This document shows, in pieces, positions 7,467 through 13,487 of a stretch of 21,393 nt of DNA. The notes under the pieces were generated by a model. It worked only from the letters and a program-made list of their open reading frames with translations. It made no database searches and was not told where the DNA came from. The number at the start of each line of letters is the position of its first letter. The stretch's first letter is position 1. This stretch comes from Schaalia odontolytica (GTDB lineage Bacteria; Actinomycetota; Actinomycetes; Actinomycetales; Actinomycetaceae). A program made the translations under genes and the position numbers. Location: the NCBI RefSeq assembly GCF_002847525.1, contig NZ_PKKM01000008.1:1-21393 (forward strand). The letters are read 5' to 3'.

Positions 7467-9449
7467 ATGAGCGAGAACATCGAGGACCTCAAGGCACAGC
7501 TCGCCGCGGCGGAAGCAGCCGCGAAGGCCGCAGAGGCCGAGGCCGCCCGCGCGAAGGCGGAGGCCCTTCGCCTCCAGCTCGAAGCCGCAGGCACCCCGGC
7601 CGCAGACGCACCTGCCGCCACCGCCGAGGCCGAGACCGCGCAGGCGGAAGCTGCCCGCGCGACGGCCGACGAGCTGCGCACCCAGGTGGAGGCCGCCGAG
7701 TCCGCCCCGGCACCCGAGGCCCCCGCAGCCGAAGCACCCGCAGCCGCCCCGGCCTCGTCCCCGGCCCCCAGCGGCGAACTGTCGGCTTTCGCCACCCAGA
7801 TCCAGGGCGCCTACTCCTGGGAGGTCCCCGCTGTCACGATCGGCACGCTCATTGACAACGGTGCGCGCGTGCCCGGCGTGAGCGCCAAGATGCCGCTGCC
7901 CATGTTCAACCGCCACCTCCTGGTCGCCGGCGCGACGGGCACGGGTAAGACCCGTACCCTCCAGCTCCTCGCCGAGGGGCTGTCCGCGAACGGCTCCTCC
8001 GTCCTTCTGTGCGACGTGAAGGGCGACCTGACGGGCCTGGCCGAGGCCGGCGTCAGCTCCGAGAAGCTCCTGAGCCGCACCGCGGCCAACGGTCAGGACT
8101 GGGCGTCCTCCTCGTTCCCGATCGAGCTGCTGAGCCTGGGTGGCGCGGATTCGCAGTTCCCGGGTGTGCCCGTGCGCGCCCAGGTCTCCGACTTCGGCCC
8201 GATCCTGCTCGCCCGCGCCCTCTCGCTGAACACGACGCAGGAGCAGGCCCTCCAGCTGATCTTCGCGTGGGCGGACGGCCAGGGCCTCGAGCTCATCGAC
8301 CTGCCCGACCTGCGCGCCGTCATCTCCTTCCTGACCTCGGATGAGGGCAAGGACGAGCTGGCCACGATCGGCGGCGTCTCCAAGGCCACCGCCGGCGTCA
8401 TTCTGCGCGCCCTGACCGCGCTCGAATCCCAGGGCGGCGGCCAGTTCTTCGGCGCCCCCGGCTTCGACACGGCCGACCTCATGCGCATGGATTCCACCGG
8501 CCGCGGCATCATCTCCCTGCTCGGCGTCGGCGATATTTCCTCGCGCCCCGCACTGGTCAGCGCCGTCATCATGTTCCTGCTCGCCAACCTCTTCTCCACC
8601 CTGCCCGAGGTCGGCGACGTCGAGCGCCCCAAGCTCGTGTTCTTCTTCGACGAGGCGCACCTGCTGTTTGCGGACGCCACCAAGGAGTTCGAGCGTCAGG
8701 TCGTCCAGACCGTTCGCCTCATCCGTTCCAAGGGCGTGGGTGTCGTCTTCGTGACGCAGACCCCCAAGGACATCCCCTCCGACGTCCTGGCCCAGCTCGG
8801 TTCGCGCATCCAGCACGGCCTGCGCGCCTCCACGCCGGACGACTTCAAGAAGCTCAAGGCCACGGTCCAGACCTTCCCGAAGACGTCGCTCGAACTCGAC
8901 GAGGTCCTCACCACCCTGGGCACCGGCGAGGCCGTCGTGACCGTCCTGGATCCGAAGGGTAACCCGACTCCGGTCACGCCGGTCGGTATCTGGGCACCCG
9001 CCTCCGTCATGGGCCCCGCATCGGCCGACACGGTCGCGCGCATCAACCAGTCCAGCGTCATCATGGGCCGCTACCGCGACGCCGTGAACCCGGACTCGGC
9101 CGAGGAAAAGCTCGAGCGCCGCACGGCCGAGGCCCAGGCCGCCCGCGAGGAAGCCCTCGCGCAGGAGGAGGCAGCCAAGGAGGCCGAGCGCGCGCAGAAG
9201 GAGGCCGAGAAGGAGGCCGAGCGCGCCGCCAAGGAGGCAGAGAAGGCCGCCGCCAAGGAAGAGGCCGCCCGCCAGAAGGAAATGGAGAAGCTGCGCCGCC
9301 AGGTCGAGAAGCAGCAGGAGAAGGAAGAGGCCGCCCGCCAGCGCGCCGCCGAACGCCGCACCCGCCAGGTTGAAAACGTCCTCGGATCCGTCCTGCGCAC
9401 CGCCGGCCGCGAGATCACGCGCTCCATCTTCGGCACGCGCAAGCGCTGA
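7467..9449 (+). CDS. HerA/YjgR-like (DUF853) ATPase with flanking coiled coils
   Basis: A 660-residue P-loop ATPase of the HerA-FtsK superfamily, closest in pattern to the DUF853/YjgR group, whose function is poorly known. The core (about 105-530) has LLVAGATGTGKT (Walker A 155-162), a DVKGDLTGLAE segment after it, and LVFFFDEAHLLF (Walker B Asp395-Glu396). FVTQTPKDIPSDVLAQLGSRIQHGLR, typical of this group, follows. Before the core are an Ala/Glu-rich helical segment (5-40), a similar second one (52-79) and an Ala-Pro linker (80-102). After the core is a strongly charged coiled coil (about 545-635) ending in a short basic tail. YjgR is about 500 residues, so the extra length is mainly these flanks. 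I chose ATG 7467 because GAAAGG (7454-7459) sits seven bases upstream; the frame is open further up to 7314 but that stretch looks non-coding. It is transcribed away from comEA. Confidence 0.85.
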   Translation: MSENIEDLKAQLAAAEAAAKAAEAEAARAKAEALRLQLEAAGTPAADAPAATAEAETAQAEAARATADELRTQVEAAESAPAPEAPAAEAPAAAPASSPAPSGELSAFATQIQGAYSWEVPAVTIGTLIDNGARVPGVSAKMPLPMFNRHLLVAGATGTGKTRTLQLLAEGLSANGSSVLLCDVKGDLTGLAEAGVSSEKLLSRTAANGQDWASSSFPIELLSLGGADSQFPGVPVRAQVSDFGPILLARALSLNTTQEQALQLIFAWADGQGLELIDLPDLRAVISFLTSDEGKDELATIGGVSKATAGVILRALTALESQGGGQFFGAPGFDTADLMRMDSTGRGIISLLGVGDISSRPALVSAVIMFLLANLFSTLPEVGDVERPKLVFFFDEAHLLFADATKEFERQVVQTVRLIRSKGVGVVFVTQTPKDIPSDVLAQLGSRIQHGLRASTPDDFKKLKATVQTFPKTSLELDEVLTTLGTGEAVVTVLDPKGNPTPVTPVGIWAPASVMGPASADTVARINQSSVIMGRYRDAVNPDSAEEKLERRTAEAQAAREEALAQEEAAKEAERAQKEAEKEAERAAKEAEKAAAKEEAARQKEMEKLRRQVEKQQEKEEAARQRAAERRTRQVENVLGSVLRTAGREITRSIFGTRKR

Positions 9450-9467
9450 GACTTCCGATTTTTCGGC

Positions 9468-9518
9468 ACGAGGCCGGGGCTGAGGACTCCTTCCGAGGGG
9501 GCTCGGCCCCGGCCTCGT
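9468..9518. terminator. Bidirectional-type hairpin terminator after the HerA-like gene
   Basis: ACGAGGCCGGGGC (9468-9480) pairs perfectly over 13 bases with GCCCCGGCCTCGT (9506-9518). The loop contains a second small stem, CCGAG-gggg-CTCGG (9493-9506). It starts 18 bases after the gene's stop. No U-run follows, which is usual for high-GC actinobacteria. It contains the dispersed motif of this window. Confidence 0.8.
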
Positions 9519-9520
9519 CT

Positions 9521-9538
9521 CACAGTGCGGCCACTGTG
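9521..9538. promoter_or_regulatory. Perfect inverted repeat, candidate operator upstream of proC
   Basis: CACAGTG-CGGC-CACTGTG forms a perfect 7-base inverted repeat with a 4-base centre. It lies just after the terminator hairpin and its right arm touches the likely -35 of the proC promoter. That placement suits a repressor site, though it could be a small extra hairpin. No regulator gene is adjacent. Confidence 0.35.
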
Positions 9539-9565
9539 CCAAGAAAAGGCAAAGTGGAGTAAGCT
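9536..9565 (+). promoter_or_regulatory. Likely proC promoter
   Basis: GTGCCA (9536-9541) and TAAGCT (9560-9565) are separated by 18 bases and fit loose -35/-10 hexamers. Transcription would begin near 9572, leaving about 30 bases before the proC ATG, enough to hold the GTGGGAG ribosome site at 9588-9594. Confidence 0.4.
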
Positions 9566-9600
9566 GCATCGCAATCGACCAATGTGAGTGGGAGACCCTG

Positions 9601-10407
9601 ATGCGTATCGGATTCATCGGAACGGGAGCCATGGCCCAGGCCATCGCTCGCGGTGCCGTCGCGTCCGGCGTCGATCCCGCGACCCTGGTCTTCTCCAACC
9701 GCACGGCCGCCAAGGCCTGCGACCTCGCCGACGAACTCGGCGCGACAGCCGCTTCCTCGAACGCCTCCCTGGCCCGCCAGGTCGACATCGTCATCCTGGC
9801 GGTCAAGCCCAAGGACCAGCGCGCGGTCATCAAGGAGATCTCCCCCATCGTGGTCGGTCGCACCGACGTCTGCGTCGTCTCCCTGGCGGCGGGGCGCACC
9901 CTCGACCAGATCACCACTGACTTCGGCGCGGGCATCCCGCTCGTGCGCGTCATGCCGAACGTTGCGGCCACCGTCGGGCAGTCCATGACCGCCCTAACGG
10001 CCGCGCGCGCCACCGACGCACAGGTCGCAGCCGTCCGATCCCTCATGGATTCGGTGGGCCGCACCATCCTCATCGACGAGGACTATTTCCCCGTGTTCCA
10101 GGCCCTGGCCTCGTGCTCTCCGGCCTGGTATTTCCAGATTGTTGATTCTTTCGCCCGCGCCGGTCTCAAGCACGGCCTGTCCAAGGACACCGCCGTCGAG
10201 ATCGCCGCGCAGGCGATGGCGGGAGCCGCTGCACTGCTCCTCGCTGAGCGCGAGGCGGGCACGATCCCCGCGCAACTCATTGATCGGGTGACGAGCCCCG
10301 GCGGCACCACAATCGCAGGATTGCTGGCCGCCGAGGAAGGTGGTTTGTCGACCGCACTGGTAGGTGCCGTCGACGCATCCATCCACGCCGACTCCCATCT
10401 CGGCTGA
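9601..10407 (+). CDS. proC: Pyrroline-5-carboxylate reductase
   Basis: A 268-residue cytoplasmic enzyme that reduces pyrroline-5-carboxylate to proline with NAD(P)H, the last step of proline synthesis. The N-terminal Rossmann fold starts IGFIGTGAMAQA (residues 3-14), with the dinucleotide-binding G-x-G-x-x-A pattern. Further family marks are VKPKD (68-72), VRVMPNVAATVG (115-126) and the C-terminal signature DRVTSPGGTTIAGL (228-241) that binds substrate at the dimer interface. The length is normal for the family and the frame is intact. A GTGGGAG ribosome site lies six bases before the ATG. The transporter gene at 10480 follows after 72 bases on the same strand. Only a weak GCCGC-aca-GCGGC stem (10416-10428) lies between them, so the two may be partly cotranscribed. 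Confidence 0.96.
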   Translation: MRIGFIGTGAMAQAIARGAVASGVDPATLVFSNRTAAKACDLADELGATAASSNASLARQVDIVILAVKPKDQRAVIKEISPIVVGRTDVCVVSLAAGRTLDQITTDFGAGIPLVRVMPNVAATVGQSMTALTAARATDAQVAAVRSLMDSVGRTILIDEDYFPVFQALASCSPAWYFQIVDSFARAGLKHGLSKDTAVEIAAQAMAGAAALLLAEREAGTIPAQLIDRVTSPGGTTIAGLLAAEEGGLSTALVGAVDASIHADSHLG

Positions 10408-10479
10408 CACCACCTGCCGCACAGCGGCTTACCTCCCCCTTGTTTGGCGCACCCGCGCACCCTCAACACAGGAACACAC

Positions 10480-11844
10480 ATGTTGCTCTTCAACGCAGTC
10501 GTGCTCTCCGTGCTCGTCATGCTGATCCTCAGCGTCGCACGCGTGCACGTCATCATTTCCCTCTTCATTGCCTCGCTCGTGGGCGGCCTGGTCGCCGGCA
10601 TGGGCGTGTCCGGCACGATGGTCGCCTTCCAGGACGGCCTCGCCGGCGGCGCGAAGATCGCCCTGTCCTACGCCCTCCTCGGCGCGTTCGCCATGTCGGT
10701 CGCCCACTCCGGATTGCCGCGCCTGCTGGCGAACTGGATCATCAAGAAGCTGCGCAATGCCGATGAGTCAAACTCGGCGCGCGTGGCCCGCTCCGCCAAG
10801 TGGGGCATCCTCGGCGGCGTCCTCGTCATGGGCGTCATGAGCCAGAACCTCATCCCGATTCACATCGCGTTCATCCCTCTGCTGGTGCCCCCGCTCATCG
10901 GCGTCATGAACGAGCTGAAGATGGACCGCCGTCTGGTCGCCTGTGCGATCACCTTCGGCATCGTCACCACCTACATGTTCGTACCGATCGGCTTTGGCCG
11001 TATCTTCCTGCACGACATTCTCTACAAGAACATCGAGGAAGCCGGCATGGCCGTCGAGGGCGTCGTCAACCCGATGGCCGCCATGGCGATCCCCGCAGCC
11101 TCGATGGCAGTGGGCTGTGCCATCGCCCTGCTCGTCTCCTACCGCAAGCCGCGCGAATACGAGCAGCGCGAGACCTCCTTCAGCGCCACCGACGATAAGC
11201 CCGTCAACATGGTGAAGGTGTGGGCTGCCGTCGTGGCCCTCGTCGCCTGCTTCGTCATCCAGGCTGTCCTGACCAAGATGGACTCCGAGGCCGACCCGCT
11301 GCTCGTGGGCGCCCTCGTGGGTCTGTGCATGATGCTCGGCATGCGCGTCGTGCCCTGGCAGCAGGCCGACGACGTGTTCAGCGGCGGCATGAAGATGATG
11401 AGCCTCATCGGCCTCATCATGATCACCGCCCAGGGCTACGCCTCGGTCCTGAAGGCCTCCGGACAGATCGAGCCCCTCGTCCAGCAGACCTCCGCGATGT
11501 TCAACGGTTCGAAGTCCCTGGCCGCGGTCATCATGCTGGTGGTCGGCCTGATCATCACAATGGGCATCGGCTCGTCCTTCTCGACCCTGCCGATCATTTC
11601 GGCGATCTACGTGCCCCTGTGCATCGCGCTGGGCTTCTCCCCCATGGCGACGGTCGCCCTCATCGGCACCGCGGGCGCTCTGGGCGACGCCGGTTCTCCC
11701 GCGTCCGACTCGACGCTTGGCCCAACAGCCGGTCTCAACATCGACGGTCAGCACGACCACATGCGAGACACGGTCATCCCCGAGTTCATCCACTACAACA
11801 TTCCGCTGTTGGTCGGTGGCTGGGTCGCGGCGATGGTCCTCTGA
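10480..11844 (+). CDS. NhaC/YuiF-like membrane transporter (Na+/H+ antiporter family)
   Basis: A 454-residue very hydrophobic protein with about a dozen membrane segments. It resembles the family annotated as Na+/H+ antiporter family protein, which includes NhaC-like and YuiF-like proteins of the IT superfamily. Recognisable stretches are the N-terminal VARVHVIISLFIASLVGGLVAG segment, SQNLIPIHIAFIPLLVPP, an internal GGMKMMSLIGLIMITAQG and the conserved GTAGALGDAGSPASDSTLGPT loop with its Gly/Asp/Ser-rich core near the end. Family names are unreliable here; some YuiF-like members are thought to carry amino acids, and the neighbouring proC would fit that, but the substrate is open. I start at ATG 10480, with AGGAA at 10470-10474 in front, rather than an in-frame TTG at 10444. 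It ends in the convergent hairpin at 11862. Confidence 0.8.
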   Translation: MLLFNAVVLSVLVMLILSVARVHVIISLFIASLVGGLVAGMGVSGTMVAFQDGLAGGAKIALSYALLGAFAMSVAHSGLPRLLANWIIKKLRNADESNSARVARSAKWGILGGVLVMGVMSQNLIPIHIAFIPLLVPPLIGVMNELKMDRRLVACAITFGIVTTYMFVPIGFGRIFLHDILYKNIEEAGMAVEGVVNPMAAMAIPAASMAVGCAIALLVSYRKPREYEQRETSFSATDDKPVNMVKVWAAVVALVACFVIQAVLTKMDSEADPLLVGALVGLCMMLGMRVVPWQQADDVFSGGMKMMSLIGLIMITAQGYASVLKASGQIEPLVQQTSAMFNGSKSLAAVIMLVVGLIITMGIGSSFSTLPIISAIYVPLCIALGFSPMATVALIGTAGALGDAGSPASDSTLGPTAGLNIDGQHDHMRDTVIPEFIHYNIPLLVGGWVAAMVL

Positions 11845-11861
11845 TTCCGTCGTTCTTCTCT

Positions 11862-11911
11862 ACGAGGCCGGGGCCGGGTTGCACGAATGCGTGACCTGGC
11901 CCCAGCCTCGT
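11862..11911. terminator. Long convergent bidirectional terminator
   Basis: ACGAGGC (11862-11868) pairs with GCCTCGT (11905-11911). After one C-A mismatch, GGGGCC (11870-11875) pairs with GGCCCC (11898-11903), and further wobble and Watson-Crick pairs close toward a GCA-cgaa-TGC tip (11881-11890). It fills most of the 66-base gap between the transporter and the M20 peptidase genes, which face each other. Its last base pair uses the final base of the peptidase stop codon. Confidence 0.8.
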
Positions 11912-13263
11912 TATACGCCCAGGTAGGTGGTCGCGACCTCGTGGAGGACCTCGGCGGTCGCACGTACGTCCGCCAGGGCGATGTGTTCGTCATGCGCGTG
12001 CAGCTGGGAGTACACCTGTCCCAGGCTCGCCCCGCTGTCCACGGCCCCGAAGCCGTACCCGATACCCCCACGTCTGCGGGCCACGCGCAGGTCGGTGCCG
12101 CCGGGGAAGAGGACGGGGACGACGCGCGTGCCCGGGTATCGCTGTGTCAGCGCCGCTTCGATGGCCCGGTACAGGTCGGTGTCGATCGACGAGGCCGTGG
12201 CTGCCTCACACAGGAGGCGTTCGATAGTCACGTGCTCGGCGAGGTCGCCGAGGGCTGCCGCAATAGCGGCGTCCACGTCATCGTCGTCGATGCCGGGCAG
12301 CGTGCGGATGTCGAGCTCAAGGGTGGCGTGGGAGGGCATGACGTTGATGGGGCCGCCCGAGTGGGCGACCGTCTGGGCGACGGTCACGTGGGAGATCGCG
12401 TGGGCGAACGCCGCCAGGTCCTCGAACTCGGAGTAGTCGCCCTCGTAGGTGCCGTTGATGAGGCTCGTTTCGGTCGTTTCGTCGAACTCGAAGGCACGCA
12501 CGAAGGACGCCCAGACCTCGTCCGTGGCGGTGGGCCAGCGGGCGGCGGACAGCGCCGCACTCACCTGAGAGAGCCGCTCGACGGCGCTCGTGCGCCCCAG
12601 CGGAACAGAGCCATGGCCAGCGTCGCCCCGAATGTGCAGGCGGCGCTGGGCGGCGCCCTTTTCGCCGACGACCACGACGACGCTGTCGCCTCCGCGGCGC
12701 CCGTGAATGTGTGCTCCTCCCATTTCGGACAGGGCAGCGTCCCACGGGAGGGCGTCCGCCCTGTGCTCGCCGATCCACGGGACGCCGAGTCCTCCTCGCG
12801 CTTCCTCGTCAGCGGCGGCCACGAACACTAGGGAACGCGCGGGAGGATTGCCGTCCTGGGCGCGGCGCGCGACCTCGCGGGTGACGACGGCCATCGCGGC
12901 GGTCAGGTGGAGCATGTCGACGGTGCCGCGCCCCCACATGACGTCGTCCTCGATCTGCGCGCCGAAAGGATCGCGCGTCCACTTGGCCGTATCCACGGGC
13001 ACGACGTCCGTGTGCCCGAGGAGGGTCAGCGGCGTGCCGGTGCTGCTGGGATCCGCACCCTCGACCGTGACCACGAGGGTAGTGCGCCCCGGGTGCGGGG
13101 TGATCCGTTCGATTGACACGGGCAGGCCCGCGAAGAAGTCCTCGAGGAGGTCGGCGGCGCGCTCTTCTCCGCCCGAGTCGGCGGTCAAGTCGTTGACGCA
13201 GCCCAGGCGCACCAGGCGCCCCAACAGGTCGACGGTCTGCTCGCCCAGCGATTGCGTAGTCAC
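11911..13263 (-). CDS. M20-family zinc metallopeptidase / amidohydrolase
   Basis: A 450-residue cytoplasmic di-zinc hydrolase of the M20 family (ArgE/DapE/CPG2/dipeptidase relatives). The metal and catalytic pattern is clear: LLGHTDVVPVD (His84, Asp86), WGRGTVDM (bridging Asp116), ADEEARGG (Glu153 general base, Glu154 ligand), a likely ligand Glu180 (LSEMGG) and the C-terminal QLHAHDEHI (His422). A lid or dimerisation domain lies about residues 200-320, and FPGGTDLRVARRRG precedes the end. Exact substrate cannot be assigned; an aminoacyl or dipeptide amide is likely from family knowledge, and the genes around it give no further hint. The start is GTG 13263 with AAGGGG about eight bases before it. 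The gene faces the NhaC/YuiF-like gene and diverges from valS across a 224-base gap. Confidence 0.9.
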   Translation of the reverse strand: MTTQSLGEQTVDLLGRLVRLGCVNDLTADSGGEERAADLLEDFFAGLPVSIERITPHPGRTTLVVTVEGADPSSTGTPLTLLGHTDVVPVDTAKWTRDPFGAQIEDDVMWGRGTVDMLHLTAAMAVVTREVARRAQDGNPPARSLVFVAAADEEARGGLGVPWIGEHRADALPWDAALSEMGGAHIHGRRGGDSVVVVVGEKGAAQRRLHIRGDAGHGSVPLGRTSAVERLSQVSAALSAARWPTATDEVWASFVRAFEFDETTETSLINGTYEGDYSEFEDLAAFAHAISHVTVAQTVAHSGGPINVMPSHATLELDIRTLPGIDDDDVDAAIAAALGDLAEHVTIERLLCEAATASSIDTDLYRAIEAALTQRYPGTRVVPVLFPGGTDLRVARRRGGIGYGFGAVDSGASLGQVYSQLHAHDEHIALADVRATAEVLHEVATTYLGV

Positions 13264-13413
13264 GATGATCCCCTTCCCAGCGGGGGCCTCGTCCCGGCTC
13301 CCCTGCCTGACACCACGGTATCCCCACGCACTTCACTTCACCCGACCGCGCCACGAGGGGAACTTTTGTAACGGCGCGTGTGAGCAACGCGCCGGGCGCT
13401 ACAAGGCCCAGCA

Positions 13414-13444
13414 TTGGACCGAAATGCATGGGGAAACGTAGGCT
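13414..13444 (+). promoter_or_regulatory. Probable valS promoter
   Basis: TTGGAC (13414-13419) and TAGGCT (13439-13444) resemble -35 and -10 hexamers with a 19-base spacer, slightly long. The transcript would start about 13451, giving a leader of under 40 bases. That is too short for a T-box riboswitch. Confidence 0.45.
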
Positions 13445-13487
13445 AGTGGGGCAAACAGTCCACGACTCGGATGGAGACAACTCAATT

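Noticed and set aside
7467..9449. HerA-type anti-phage defence system
   Set aside because: HerA defence systems pair the ATPase with a NurA, Sir2 or DUF4297-type nuclease/effector next door. The neighbours here are comEA and proC, and the protein fits the DUF853/YjgR group better.
7257..10073. Very long open reading frame on the minus strand (over 900 codons)
   Set aside because: It lies antisense to the HerA-like gene and proC, which have clear family motifs. Its translation is low-complexity and resembles no known protein; long antisense frames are expected in GC-rich DNA.
10444..10479. TTG start at 10444 for the NhaC/YuiF-like transporter
   Set aside because: The extra 12 residues are not hydrophobic, no ribosome site precedes the TTG, and AGGAA lies correctly spaced before ATG 10480.
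13445..13487. T-box riboswitch in front of valS
   Set aside because: The distance from the likely transcription start to the ATG is under 40 bases, and no T-box core sequence or specifier stem is visible.
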